From NCBI RefSeq assembly GCF_000311745.1, contig NZ_HE978533.1:30087-94086 (forward strand): 64,000 nt of DNA, given 5' to 3'. Position 1 is the first letter of the stretch, and each line of letters begins with the position of its first letter. Below the pieces are notes generated by a model. It worked only from the letters and a program-made list of their open reading frames with translations. It was not told where the DNA came from and did not search any database. Positions 42,788-52,623 of this stretch are shown here, piece after piece. Position numbers and translations under genes: made by a program. The DNA is from Anaerococcus obesiensis ph10 (GTDB lineage Bacteria; Bacillota; Clostridia; Tissierellales; Peptoniphilaceae).

Positions 42788-43782
42788 TATTTCCTTTCTA
42801 ATAAATAAGGTTCGAATTCTTTGTCTTCTAGTATATATTTTATTAATTTATAGCAATCTAGTTTTATTTGTGTTTGATAGCTCACATTTCTTTTTAATTT
42901 TTCATTTTTAAATTTTGTTTCTATTCTTTTTTCAAAAGCTGCTATAAATATTTTCTTACCTTCATCATTTAAAATACAATAATTTTGCTCTTTTAAAAAA
43001 TGATCTTCTACTCTAATTTTTCTATTATTTACCAAATCAAATATTGTTTTAAATACTATTATAGGCTTGAAAGCTTCACTCATATCTAGGGAAAGAGAAA
43101 ATCTTGATTCACTTGGTTCGTGTAAATAACTTATGGCTTGATTTAAGTGAGTCCTGTAGATTGCTGTTATAGTTTTTGTGTATAAAAGTGAGTTTCCAAA
43201 TGATATTAGGGCATTTATTGGATTATCAGGAGGTCTTCTTACTCTTTTATTCAAAATAAAATCTTCATTTAGAAAATATTTGAAAGAATCGTAAAATCCT
43301 TGCCAAATTTTTCCTTCTATATATAAAACTTGTTTTATGTTATTTGATTTTTCAAGCTCATTCGGAATTTCATTTTTTAGATAATCAAGGAAAGTTTTAA
43401 CTTCTTTTTTATCATGTTTATAGTAATGATAAAGAACTTGGTAGATATTTTTCCCTATTGCTCCTACAATTTTTTTAGCTATTTCTATCCTTTTTTTATT
43501 GTATGCTTCTACTTGTTTGACTAAAAGTTTTCCACTTATATATTTTTCCCTTGGATAAAATGTTCCTGAATAGTTTCCATAATAATTAAAAAAATGTAGG
43601 ACTATATGCTTACTTGCAAGAAAATCTAATAATTTTGTATTTATTGTAGTCTCACTTAGTATGTAAAGCTCTCTTATGCTTTCTATTGGTATATAAACAT
43701 TTTTTCCATTTACTCTATAGCACAAGGAATTGTCTTTTCTTTTTATTTGTCCATCTGTTAAAAGATATTTTGTTTTTCCCAT
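42784..43782 (-). CDS. cas1: CRISPR-associated endonuclease Cas1 (type I-B)
   Basis: A 332-residue integrase subunit. The N-terminal beta domain starts KYLLTDGQIKRKDNSLCYRV. The catalytic residues are Glu in YIEGKIWQGFY, His in YLHEPSESRFSLSLDMSE, and the acidic pair in that same stretch. I chose the ATG at 43782 (MGKTKYLL) because TAGGTGGGA lies just before it; an in-frame ATG at 43803 would overlap cas4 and has no better site. It acts with Cas2 and Cas4 in spacer uptake. Confidence 0.95.
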   Translation of the reverse strand: MGKTKYLLTDGQIKRKDNSLCYRVNGKNVYIPIESIRELYILSETTINTKLLDFLASKHIVLHFFNYYGNYSGTFYPREKYISGKLLVKQVEAYNKKRIEIAKKIVGAIGKNIYQVLYHYYKHDKKEVKTFLDYLKNEIPNELEKSNNIKQVLYIEGKIWQGFYDSFKYFLNEDFILNKRVRRPPDNPINALISFGNSLLYTKTITAIYRTHLNQAISYLHEPSESRFSLSLDMSEAFKPIIVFKTIFDLVNNRKIRVEDHFLKEQNYCILNDEGKKIFIAAFEKRIETKFKNEKLKRNVSYQTQIKLDCYKLIKYILEDKEFEPYLLERKY

Positions 43783-43790
43783 ATTCCCAC

Positions 43791-44276
43791 CTAGATTTTG
43801 CAATATTCATAATAGGCACATTTGGTACATCCCTTAATTTTTTTGAATTTTGGGATTTTTTCTTTTGAAATAAATTCTTCTATTTCTTTAAGTAATTTTT
43901 CTAGTTCTTTTTCTTTTTTATCATCTAAGTCCAAATATTCTATTTTTTTACCTTTATTGTTTTCAACAAATTCTAATTTTCCTTTTTTGACTATTCCTTT
44001 TTTCTTCAATATATAAAGATAATAGTAAAGCTGCCATCTAGCAGCTTCTTTGTCTGCATCTGACTTTTTTATTTCTACTAAATATTTATCTGTAATTTTA
44101 TCAACTACTATATTGTCTATTTTTATCTCAGAATTTTTCTTGTTTTTGCTTTTATTTAGGTGGATTTCTTTTCCTATTTTTACAAGTTCACTGTTATCTT
44201 CGAAATTCAATTTATTTGCAAATAAATAACACTGCCTTTTGCAATGAAAATAATAATTTATTATTGTTCCATTCAT
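43791..44276 (-). CDS. cas4: CRISPR-associated exonuclease Cas4
   Basis: A 161-residue PD-(D/E)xK nuclease with an iron-sulfur cluster. YFHCKRQCYLFANKL gives the N-terminal Cys, and GCTKCAYYEYCKI the three C-terminal Cys. The active site is IVVDKI, VEIKKS and the QxxxY helix RWQLYYYLYIL. Cas4 trims prespacers and helps choose those beside a PAM. It overlaps cas3 by 4 bases. Confidence 0.93.
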   Translation of the reverse strand: MNGTIINYYFHCKRQCYLFANKLNFEDNSELVKIGKEIHLNKSKNKKNSEIKIDNIVVDKITDKYLVEIKKSDADKEAARWQLYYYLYILKKKGIVKKGKLEFVENNKGKKIEYLDLDDKKEKELEKLLKEIEEFISKEKIPKFKKIKGCTKCAYYEYCKI

Positions 44277-46795
44277 ATTATGTCCTCAAATTCATCATTT
44301 TCATTTTTATAGTTTAATCTTTCATTGTAAATATATTTTTCCCCATCTTCTATATAAACAAGATTTCCTATTATATCATTTGCTTTTCCAATATATTTTA
44401 CAAAATCTCTTTTTGTAATTCTATATAGAAAATCTGACATTTGAGCTTTCTTTTCTGAAAGTTTTACAATTTTTTCACTATAATTCATATCTTTATTTTC
44501 AATAAGGTTTACGTATTGATCCCAAATTTCAAATCCATTTATTTCTTTTCCATTTATCCTTAAATTTCTATTTAAAAATAATTCAATCATTTGCCTATTA
44601 TCATCAATTAATTCCATGTGTTTGGATATTTTTTCAAAATTTAATTTAATAAGGTCTTTTCCAAAATTTATATAGGCATATTCATCCCTATCATTTTTTG
44701 CTTTTTGTAATTTTAAGGCAAAATATCTAGAAAAATCTTTTGTTTCAAGATCTTTTCTTCTATCCTTATTTCTTAATGTCAAAATATCTTGGGCATTTTT
44801 ATAAATTTTCTTTTCATCTGCCATATCAAAAAAATATGCTACAGCATCATTTTTTAAAGCCGATCTTCCAATTCTTCCCAAAAATTGTTCTTCATTTTCA
44901 AGCATAGATATATCTTTGTAACCAATATCCATGTCAATATCAATACCTGCTTCTACGACCTGACTCGCAATTAATATGGTTTTTTTAATAACTTCTCCAC
45001 TTATCTGTCTGATAACTTGAGACTTTCTTCTCAAATTATCATCGCCTGTTAAAATCAAAATATTATATTGGTTAAAAAATTCCTCCTCATTTAAAATTTT
45101 AAAGAAATTTTCCGCATCTTTTTTTCTAATAAATTCAACCAATATTTTTTGATGGTTTCCTATATTTTCTTTCATGTGTTTTAAAAGATGATCATAGTCA
45201 ATCTTTCCCAAATCTAACAAATCATAGTTTATTTTGACCCTATTTTTAAATAAAGGCTCATCAAAAATTTCTCTTGGATTTTTAATTAATTTTCCTATAT
45301 TTTTCTTTTTATCATCATTTAATAAAGCTGATAAGTCAGGAAGAGTTGCTGACATTATAATTATTTTTAAATTAAAAATCTTTGCATAAATTTCCAACAT
45401 TTCTATAATTTCATTCCACAAATCTTCTCTATAAGCTTGAATTTCATCCAAAACAATGACAGAATTTGTAATTTGATAAAGACCAAATATATTTTTTCTT
45501 TTGTTTGAAAAAAGCGTATTAAACAGCCCTACATTTGATGTGATGATAAATGGAGAGTGGAGAAACTGTCTATCCAATAAAGATTTTATATAATAATCCC
45601 AATCTCTCATAAAATCATCATTGTCACTTTTTCCAATTGGAGTTATTGAATTTATAATTGAAATTTTTTCTTCAATACTGGTTTTTTTATAATATTTTAA
45701 GAGGGTATTTTTATTTTGCTCCACCAAGGTATTAAATGGATAGGCATAGATTATTTTATTAATCTGATCATTTAATAATTTGAAAGATAAATTCATAGCA
45801 GTATTAGATTTGCCAGAACCTGTAGGAGCTTCTAGGAAAAATATATTCTTATCACTTTCCTTTTCTAAATTTTTTTCTGCATTTAGAAAAATTTTTGTCC
45901 TAAGATCATTTATATTTTCTTTTTTCTCATAAGACTTGCTTTTTTGGCTTTTTCTAATATTTTTTATAAGTTTCGAATTATTATATATTTTAATAAGGTC
46001 ATTTTGGTCAATTTTTGGAAGCTTTGTCTTATATCCATTCATATAATCAGTTGTAGCATAAAAGTCAGATGAAACTAAAATAGAGTAGATTAGTCTTGTG
46101 TAGATGTATATTTCTTTTGATTTTGATTTTTTGAAATCTTTATAAGAAGAATCCATATCAAAATCATAGATTAAATCCATAATATCATTTGAAATTTCTT
46201 CAAAATCATCAAAAAATTCTTCTTTTATGTTTTCATCTTTCTTTAAATATTTTAAAGTTTTGTAAAATTTACTTGTTTCATCAATAAATAAATCAAAAAA
46301 ATTATGAATTGAATATGAAAAGTCTGATAAATCACTATGATGTCTTGAAATTACAAAGGCATTTAAAAAAATAAGATAATATAATTTTTCTTTTAATTTA
46401 TCATCAATTTTTAAGTTTCTAGTTTTTCCAACAAAAATATAAAGGTAAATAAATGATGAAAGTATAGAATGTTGACCTTCTATCCCCAAATCTGTAAGGT
46501 CTATTTCAAAGTTTTTTAATTTATTTCTTTGAAATCTAGAATTTATCTTTCCCAAATCGTGAAACAAAATTACTGAATCTATTAAATCTTTAAAATATGT
46601 ATATCCTTCCTTTTCATCGAAAATACTTAGGAAAAATCTTTCAAAGACTTTCCCCAAGTTTTTTTCTTCTAGAATTTTTTTATAATATTTAAAAGTTTTA
46701 TTTATGTGATCTTGTAATTTTTCTTTACTATCTCCAACTCCATCAATATGGGCTAGATAATTGTCAGAATTTTTAACTATAAAATCAAGTTTCAT
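44273..46795 (-). CDS. cas3: CRISPR-associated helicase-nuclease Cas3
   Basis: An 840-residue protein. The N-terminal HD nuclease domain has the metal motif VILFHDLGKINSRFQ (near residue 80) and SRHHSDLSD. The superfamily 2 helicase has Walker A EAPTGSGKSNTAMN (about 325), DEIQAYREDLW (about 447), SATLPDLS and QFLGRIGRSA. It degrades target DNA after Cascade binding. I chose the ATG at 46795 (MKLDFIVK), with AAGGAA five bases upstream, over an in-frame ATG at 46822. It overlaps cas5 by 11 bases. Confidence 0.94.
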   Translation of the reverse strand: MKLDFIVKNSDNYLAHIDGVGDSKEKLQDHINKTFKYYKKILEEKNLGKVFERFFLSIFDEKEGYTYFKDLIDSVILFHDLGKINSRFQRNKLKNFEIDLTDLGIEGQHSILSSFIYLYIFVGKTRNLKIDDKLKEKLYYLIFLNAFVISRHHSDLSDFSYSIHNFFDLFIDETSKFYKTLKYLKKDENIKEEFFDDFEEISNDIMDLIYDFDMDSSYKDFKKSKSKEIYIYTRLIYSILVSSDFYATTDYMNGYKTKLPKIDQNDLIKIYNNSKLIKNIRKSQKSKSYEKKENINDLRTKIFLNAEKNLEKESDKNIFFLEAPTGSGKSNTAMNLSFKLLNDQINKIIYAYPFNTLVEQNKNTLLKYYKKTSIEEKISIINSITPIGKSDNDDFMRDWDYYIKSLLDRQFLHSPFIITSNVGLFNTLFSNKRKNIFGLYQITNSVIVLDEIQAYREDLWNEIIEMLEIYAKIFNLKIIIMSATLPDLSALLNDDKKKNIGKLIKNPREIFDEPLFKNRVKINYDLLDLGKIDYDHLLKHMKENIGNHQKILVEFIRKKDAENFFKILNEEEFFNQYNILILTGDDNLRRKSQVIRQISGEVIKKTILIASQVVEAGIDIDMDIGYKDISMLENEEQFLGRIGRSALKNDAVAYFFDMADEKKIYKNAQDILTLRNKDRRKDLETKDFSRYFALKLQKAKNDRDEYAYINFGKDLIKLNFEKISKHMELIDDNRQMIELFLNRNLRINGKEINGFEIWDQYVNLIENKDMNYSEKIVKLSEKKAQMSDFLYRITKRDFVKYIGKANDIIGNLVYIEDGEKYIYNERLNYKNENDEFEDII

Positions 46796-47522
46796 AAATT
46801 CCTTCTTCACTGTAAAAGACAAGTTTTAAATTATTATCTAAATCTTTAAATATGACATTTTTATCTGATTTTTTTCTAACTTCTCCATTACTTGCTAATG
46901 TTTTTTTTCTTATATATCTTTCGGTGTCTTCTTCTAAGAAAAACGGAAGATTTTCTTCATATTTATAAATCTTACTTTTTAGCCTTAGTTTAAAATCTTC
47001 ATCCCAAAAAATGGAATTTATAATATTTTTATCACTTTTTTCTATATCAACAATTTCACAATCACTAATATTTGCCATGTGATCATTTGTTCCAAGATAA
47101 GGAGTAAAAATTGTTTTTTTATTTAAAATATATTCTTTTATCATTTCACTTTGGTCACTATCTAATAAAATATAAATTAGCCATGAAGGATTTTCTAGCC
47201 AAACTTGTTTTACTATTAGATTTCCACCTTCTTCATTCGATGCAAAAGCTGTAGAATTATTAAATATTTGCAACTTTTTATCAAAAATCCCATCATTTCC
47301 CTCTGAAACTATAGAAATTTTAAGATCTTTTAATTTTTTATAAAACTCAGGATATTTTTCCCTGCCTTTTTCGTTATATCCTTTGTACCCAACAATTGCT
47401 CCCAAAAGTCCTAGAAGGGCAACTCTGTGAATTTGTCCATAAGTATAATATAGATAAGTATTTACATCTGGCTGTTTGAAAAAACCTGTTTTCCCACTTA
47501 ATCTAAATCTCAAAGCTTTCAT
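46785..47522 (-). CDS. cas5: CRISPR-associated protein Cas5 (Cas5b/Cas5h)
   Basis: A 245-residue Cascade subunit starting MKALRFRLSGKTGFFKQPDVNT, with the RAMP-type glycine loop GLLGAIVGYKGY. Cas5 binds the 5' handle of the crRNA and joins the Cas7 backbone to Cas8. It follows cas7 by 1 base and is coupled to cas3. Confidence 0.92.
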   Translation of the reverse strand: MKALRFRLSGKTGFFKQPDVNTYLYYTYGQIHRVALLGLLGAIVGYKGYNEKGREKYPEFYKKLKDLKISIVSEGNDGIFDKKLQIFNNSTAFASNEEGGNLIVKQVWLENPSWLIYILLDSDQSEMIKEYILNKKTIFTPYLGTNDHMANISDCEIVDIEKSDKNIINSIFWDEDFKLRLKSKIYKYEENLPFFLEEDTERYIRKKTLASNGEVRKKSDKNVIFKDLDNNLKLVFYSEEGIYET

Positions 47523-47523
47523 A

Positions 47524-48477
47524 TTAAGCCTCGATTTTTTCTCTTGTGTATATATTATAAATTTCTATATTGTCTGGAAAATCAACCAAGTCAATTTTTT
47601 CATTATCGTAATAAATTTGAATTTTTTCTATATCATTTCTTTCTTCTATAATAGATTTTCCTGTGAAAATTATCTTATCTTTTAAGTTTTCTTCAAAATT
47701 TTTTTCAAATTCAATGTAATTTGCAAGACTTGGAAGATAAGTATCTAATTTTGTTTCAACAAACATAGAAAATTCATTGTTCGCTCCTTCTTTTGCATTC
47801 GTTGCGTATGAAGTTGCAGAATCAATTGCTGCTAATTTGAATTTTTCATAATCTTTTTCGCTATAGCCTTCTGTAACTCCTAATTTTTTGTAATCATCAT
47901 AAGCTTTTGGATTTATTACAAAAGAATAAAAATAATGAGCCTCATCTGATACAATTTTATTTCCTAAAGTAGAATTTTGAGCATCTTCTCCTGATTTACT
48001 TTTTTCTTTTGCATTAGGGTCTCTAAAAGGAGATAAAATTTGTTGATCTAGAGCCCTGCTATCTTCATATTTGTTCATCCCTTGGGAAATTTGCACAGCT
48101 CCAGTTATAGAAATATTATTTCCTTTTTCTGCAAAAGTAGCTCCAAAATTTTTTACATCTGTTGCAGAAAACAAGTTAGTCAAAATTTTTTCTGATTCAC
48201 CAGACTTTATTTCTGTATCAAAAACTTGTTCATACCTTTCTTTTAAAGTTCTAGGTATTAGATTTCCTTTATTATCTATTATGTAACTTTTTATATAAAT
48301 CACCTTCTCGCCTTGTTCAGACCATTTTTTCTTCATTGTATATTTTAAAGCCTTATCTGATCCAAAAATTTCACCAGAAGACAAAGATTTTGGAAATCCA
48401 GAAAAATCTGCATTCCAATTTGCCATCTTTGATCCTATACCAATAATTCCATAAACTCTCTTATTAAGCTCTGTCAT
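47524..48477 (-). CDS. cas7: CRISPR-associated protein Cas7 (Csh2 type)
   Basis: A 317-residue Cascade backbone protein of the Csh2 family. KRVYGIIGIGSKMANWNADFSG at the start, then NFGATFAEKGNNISITGAVQISQGMNKYED and DEAHYFYSFVINPKAYD, match the family. Several copies coat the crRNA spacer part. I chose the ATG at 48477 (MTELNKRV) because GAAGGAG inside the cas8 end lies six bases before it. It overlaps cas8 by 14 bases. Confidence 0.94.
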   Translation of the reverse strand: MTELNKRVYGIIGIGSKMANWNADFSGFPKSLSSGEIFGSDKALKYTMKKKWSEQGEKVIYIKSYIIDNKGNLIPRTLKERYEQVFDTEIKSGESEKILTNLFSATDVKNFGATFAEKGNNISITGAVQISQGMNKYEDSRALDQQILSPFRDPNAKEKSKSGEDAQNSTLGNKIVSDEAHYFYSFVINPKAYDDYKKLGVTEGYSEKDYEKFKLAAIDSATSYATNAKEGANNEFSMFVETKLDTYLPSLANYIEFEKNFEENLKDKIIFTGKSIIEERNDIEKIQIYYDNEKIDLVDFPDNIEIYNIYTREKIEA

Positions 48478-50233
48478 TTTCTTCTCCTTCACTTAGTTTT
48501 TTTCCATAAAGATATGATTCTTCTAAAAATCCTGCCATTATCCACTTATCATCAGCCTTTTCCTTTTCAAATTCATAAACAAGAATTTGGCTTACTGCCC
48601 TGTTAAATCTTACATCTTTAGTGCTAATATTGTGGGCATAAGTTACAAGCAAATGTTTTAAATTTTCAATTATCTTAGAAGTTTTTTGTTCATCCAAGAA
48701 ATTTCTAATAAAGGTTAAATTTTTATCGCTAATCTTTGAATGATTGAGCAATTTTCTCAAAACTTGTCCTAGGGCAAACAAAATTTCTTCATCACCTTCA
48801 AGAGAAATATCTCCTGCTGATTCTAATTTTCTTTTCATCTTTTCTTGAAAATCCATGTAATTTTCCTCCTTTTTTTTAAAATATTCTTTTAAAGATAAAT
48901 AATAATTAAATTGAGTAATAGCCTTGGTCTTATAATCATTTGTAAGAGAATATTTAATAGAATCTTTCAAAAGCTTATCTAAGATCCTTACAACTTCTTT
49001 ATTCTTATTATTTATTATTGCAACTTCCAGACTTTTTCCATAGTTTAAAATTATAATTTTGAAATTTAATTCTTTTATATTTAAATTATCCAAATTATAC
49101 TTATTTCTTTGGTAATAATTATAGAAAAAAACTGCATCTATTTTATTTAAAAGTATATTTTTTTCAGTAACAAGACCGTATTTCTCTTCTCTTTTAGAAA
49201 AATCATCTGCCTTAGCATTTTCTGGCAAATACTCTTCAATATATTGGTTAATTTGAATTTCTATATCATCAAAATCATTTGAATAAATATTATAATCCAA
49301 AATAGCTGCCTCTTTTTTTTCAGGATACAAGAACAATTCAAATCCTATAAAATTCTTATTTTTTTCAAAACCTATTTCTTTATTTACTGTATTAAAATAT
49401 ATTTTGTTATTTCCTCTTTTTACAGATGAAGAAAGGTAAGAAAAAAATAAATTTTGTAGCTTTGCCGTATCCATACTTATTAGATATGGTTGTTTTACTT
49501 TTCTAGATAAATTTTCCAAATAAGGCTTTTTACCATCTATTCCTAAATTATCATCAGAAACACCAAAAGTTTTTCCATTAACTTCTATATTATATTTATT
49601 CTTATTAAATAAATTGGTAAGTAAATACCTATCTTGCTCTCTTTGGTAAGCTTTTTTTGTTTTTTCTTCATCTTCATAGACAAAAAATATTTTGAAATAA
49701 TCTTTTGAGCTTGTATCAATATCAAAGATATTTTTATTATCAATATTTTCAATAAGCCACTTTTCGATTTTTTCAGCCTCATCTACATTGACGCCACCCA
49801 GTTTTTCTTCATTCTCCAAATAAAGATTTTTTGCATTTTTATCCTTATATTTTTTGAGTGGATTTTTTAAAATTGAAAAATATCTTTCTATTGCATCTTT
49901 ATTAATCTTATCTTCATAAGAATTTTCCTTGAAGAAAAAACTATAATAATTAGAACTATGGATTGACTTTTTTGAATCTATTGGTTTTTGAGTATTTATA
50001 ATGTTAGAATAAAAATCCAACTTTTTAATAAAAGAATAGTTCAATGGTTGATTTTCAATTTTCTTTTCTTTTTTGTTATATTTAATCTTAAAACTTGGAC
50101 TTACTTCCCAAGGACCTTTTTCTTTCATAGTAACAAGATAATATTTACCGTCTTTGGGAATATATCCTCTCAAAACCATATCAGGATCTTCATCCAAATT
50201 TTTTTTAAAAATCTCCAAACATTCTTCTAGCAC
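48464..50233 (-). CDS. cas8b: CRISPR-associated large subunit Cas8b (Csh1 type)
   Basis: A 589-residue large subunit of type I-B Cascade. The start (MLEECLEIFKKNLDEDPDMVL then RGYIPKDGKYYLV), the middle stretches (AFFYNYYQRNKY-like with Lys/Asn-rich loops, QPYLISMDTAKLQNLFFSYL) and the C-terminal helices (EGDEEILFALGQVLRKLLNHS) fit TM1802/Csh1 proteins. Cas8 reads the PAM and recruits Cas3. It is weakly conserved by nature; its place between cas6 and cas7 gives further support. Confidence 0.88.
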   Translation of the reverse strand: MLEECLEIFKKNLDEDPDMVLRGYIPKDGKYYLVTMKEKGPWEVSPSFKIKYNKKEKKIENQPLNYSFIKKLDFYSNIINTQKPIDSKKSIHSSNYYSFFFKENSYEDKINKDAIERYFSILKNPLKKYKDKNAKNLYLENEEKLGGVNVDEAEKIEKWLIENIDNKNIFDIDTSSKDYFKIFFVYEDEEKTKKAYQREQDRYLLTNLFNKNKYNIEVNGKTFGVSDDNLGIDGKKPYLENLSRKVKQPYLISMDTAKLQNLFFSYLSSSVKRGNNKIYFNTVNKEIGFEKNKNFIGFELFLYPEKKEAAILDYNIYSNDFDDIEIQINQYIEEYLPENAKADDFSKREEKYGLVTEKNILLNKIDAVFFYNYYQRNKYNLDNLNIKELNFKIIILNYGKSLEVAIINNKNKEVVRILDKLLKDSIKYSLTNDYKTKAITQFNYYLSLKEYFKKKEENYMDFQEKMKRKLESAGDISLEGDEEILFALGQVLRKLLNHSKISDKNLTFIRNFLDEQKTSKIIENLKHLLVTYAHNISTKDVRFNRAVSQILVYEFEKEKADDKWIMAGFLEESYLYGKKLSEGEENDRA

Positions 50234-50244
50234 ATAATCACCTC

Positions 50245-50931
50245 CTAAATTAAATATTTGTAGCCCAAAAATCCTGCCCCATAAGCTGCATTTTCGCTAA
50301 AAGTTACAGCAAGTGCAAAATAAGCTAGGTCTTGACTTCTTTTATCCATATTTATTTCAAGTTCAAGCTTATCTCCCAAAAGTTTTATGTTTTTAAATTT
50401 AAAAGCGATTGGCCCTTCATTTAAAAACTTAAGACTTGTATAAAATTTCCCCTCTTCTACATTTTCATCAATGAAAAATTTGTATTTTTTAATTAAATTG
50501 TCTGTAATTCTCTTTTCAAATTCTTCTAAAGTAAAATTATCTTTCCAATATCCAAAATCATTTTTTATTATTATAGGATTTAAGGTAAATAATTTTGAAA
50601 TCGGTGATTTTGGAATTATCCTAACATCCACAGTCAAGTTTTTGAAAACCTTATCCTTGTAATCAGAAAACCCATTTAAAATATAATTTACAAATTCTTC
50701 ATTAACTGACCTAATTCTATACTGATAAACCATATTTTTTTTGTAGAACTTTTTTATTGGATATAGATTATCGTGGCAATAGGATTTATAATTTTTTGCA
50801 TTATGCATATTTAAAAATTTTTCATTTTCTGACAAATAAGAAATTATTGATTTTGAAATGAATTCCAAAGAATCTGATGAATCAATATCTTCTAATAAAA
50901 ATGTTCTAATTTTTAGTTCGTAAACTTTCAT
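50245..50931 (-). CDS. cas6: CRISPR RNA endoribonuclease Cas6
   Basis: A 228-residue RAMP-fold nuclease. The start MKVYELKIRTFLLEDI, the middle MHNAKNYKSYCHDNLYPIKKFY and the Gly-rich end NAAYGAGFLGYKYLI follow the Cas6 pattern. It cuts the precursor within each repeat, leaving the ATTGAAAT handle. I chose the ATG at 50931 because AGAAGGTG precedes it; a longer reading frame to 51003 lacks a site and gives an unlike leader. It is the first gene of the eight-gene operon. Confidence 0.9.
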   Translation of the reverse strand: MKVYELKIRTFLLEDIDSSDSLEFISKSIISYLSENEKFLNMHNAKNYKSYCHDNLYPIKKFYKKNMVYQYRIRSVNEEFVNYILNGFSDYKDKVFKNLTVDVRIIPKSPISKLFTLNPIIIKNDFGYWKDNFTLEEFEKRITDNLIKKYKFFIDENVEEGKFYTSLKFLNEGPIAFKFKNIKLLGDKLELEINMDKRSQDLAYFALAVTFSENAAYGAGFLGYKYLI

Positions 50932-51279
50932 TTTCACCTTCTTTATTGCAAATATATTTTTAAGCTGATTAATAAAATAATAATTAAAAATTTTACATCT
51001 CACGTTAATAATTAAACTCTTATCAATTTTCTTACTATTTAAAATTCATCTAATTAATAATCAACTCTAATAGTTTTTTACCCACGATAAATTTAATAAA
51101 TCATTATAAAATTTTTAAAAAATTTCTCCCCCACACATTGTTAATTTTATATTAATGATTTATAATACCCCTAGAGATAGTATTTAAGTTTTAAAACTAT
51201 ACTCTTTTACACCATTATATTTAAATTTTTAAAAATGAGCTTATATATTTAGTGAGACTCAAAATATTTTGTTACTTGC
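50932..51279. other. Divergent intergenic region between cas6 and panD
   Basis: No gene is visible here. The sequence is AT-rich and must hold the leftward cas promoter and the rightward panD promoter. No pair of hexamers with correct spacing stands out for either. Confidence 0.5.
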
Positions 51280-51332
51280 GCAAGGTTTTTGTCTGTTTAT
51301 TAAATATAAACTGCTTTTACCTTGCTTTTTTT
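51280..51332 (+). promoter_or_regulatory. Possible attenuator hairpin in the panD leader
   Basis: GCAAGGT (51280-51286) pairs with ACCTTGC (51319-51325), which is followed by seven T and at once by AAGGAG of panD. This has the form of a terminator or of a fold that hides the ribosome binding site. The loop is 32 bases long, so the stem alone is weak; a regulator or a longer fold would be needed. Confidence 0.35.
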
Positions 51333-51343
51333 AAGGAGATTTT

Positions 51344-51727
51344 ATGGAAATTGAAATGTTAAAAGGAAAAATTCATAGGGCTACTGTGACTCAGGCTGAA
51401 CTTGACTATGTTGGTTCTATTACTGTTGATGAGGCTTTGCTCAATGCAGCTGGAATTAGAGAGTATCAGAAAGTGCAAGTAGTTAATATTAACAATGGAA
51501 ATCGAATTGAAACTTATACGATTGCTGGCGAGAAAGATAGCGGTGTTATTTGTTTAAATGGTGCTGCGGCAAGACATTTTTCGCCTAATGATTTGGTTAT
51601 TATAATGGCTTATGCCTCTTATAATGAAAAAGATTTAGAAAATTATAGTCCGAAGGTTGTTTTTGTTGATGATAAAAATAAAATCAAAAAAATTTCATCT
51701 TACGAAAAACATGGAACTTTAGTGTAA
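51344..51727 (+). CDS. panD: Aspartate 1-decarboxylase
   Basis: A 127-residue pro-enzyme that makes beta-alanine from aspartate for pantothenate. The self-cleavage site is the Gly-Ser pair in [19 protein letters not shown] (near residue 28), which yields the pyruvoyl group. [22 protein letters not shown] is also conserved. AAGGAG precedes the start. panC follows after 54 bases. Confidence 0.96.
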   Translation: MEIEMLKGKIHRATVTQAELDYVGSITVDEALLNAAGIREYQKVQVVNINNGNRIETYTIAGEKDSGVICLNGAAARHFSPNDLVIIMAYASYNEKDLENYSPKVVFVDDKNKIKKISSYEKHGTLV

Positions 51728-51781
51728 ATAAATTTTAGTGGTGTAATAGGCTATCTCTAAATATTTTTAGAGGAGAAGAAA

Positions 51782-52621
51782 ATGAAAGTTATCAAAAAAA
51801 TTGATGAATTGAGAGATGTTTTAAAGGATTTTAAAAAAGAGGGAAAATCAATTGGCCTTGTTCCTACAATGGGATTTTTGCACAAGGGACATGCAAGCCT
51901 AATTAAAAAAGCAGTTTCAGAAAATGACATCGTAGTTGTTTCTGATTTTGTAAATCCAATCCAATTTGGACCAAATGAGGATTTGGAGGCTTATCCAAGG
52001 GATATAAACGCTGATAGCAAATTGTGCGAAGACTTGGGAGCTGATTTTATTTTTAATCCTGAACCTTCAGAAATGTATCACGACAAAAAAGCCTTTGTTG
52101 ATATTGAAGGTCTCTCTGATAATTTGTGTGGCGCAAGAAGAGCTGGACATTTTAGGGGCGTTTGTACTGTTTGTACAAAATTATTTAATATTGTTGGCCC
52201 TAATAGGGCGTATTTTGGACAAAAAGACGCCCAACAACTTTCAATCATCAAAAAATTAGTTTTTGATTTAAATATTCCAGTTGAAATTGTTGCTTGCCCA
52301 ATTGTAAGAGAAGACGACGGACTTGCCATGTCTTCAAGAAACACTTATCTTTCAACTGACGAAAGAAAAGCTGCTCTTTGCCTTTCAAAAGCAATTTTTG
52401 AGGGGGAAAAAATAGCAAAGAATGGAGCAAGTGTAGGTGAAGTTTTGGAAAAAATGAAAGAAATAATTTCATCAGAAAAACTTGCAAAAATCGACTACAT
52501 CCAAGCAGTTGACCTTGAAACAATAAAAGACGTGGACAATTTCAATAAAGATACCTTGGTAGCCATTGCAGTATATATTGGAAAAACTAGATTGATCGAT
52601 AATTTTATTTATGAGGTATAA
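51782..52621 (+). CDS. panC: Pantothenate synthetase (pantoate-beta-alanine ligase)
   Basis: A 279-residue enzyme that joins pantoate and beta-alanine using ATP. GLVPTMGFLHKGHASLI carries the nucleotidyl-transferase HxGH motif, YFGQKDAQQLSIIKKLV binds pantoate, and AMSSRNTYL is the KMSKS-like stretch. It lies between panD and the PanS-like transporter, separated from the latter by 2 bases. panB and panE, which make pantoate, are not in this cluster. Confidence 0.96.
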   Translation: MKVIKKIDELRDVLKDFKKEGKSIGLVPTMGFLHKGHASLIKKAVSENDIVVVSDFVNPIQFGPNEDLEAYPRDINADSKLCEDLGADFIFNPEPSEMYHDKKAFVDIEGLSDNLCGARRAGHFRGVCTVCTKLFNIVGPNRAYFGQKDAQQLSIIKKLVFDLNIPVEIVACPIVREDDGLAMSSRNTYLSTDERKAALCLSKAIFEGEKIAKNGASVGEVLEKMKEIISSEKLAKIDYIQAVDLETIKDVDNFNKDTLVAIAVYIGKTRLIDNFIYEV

Positions 52622-52623
52622 AG

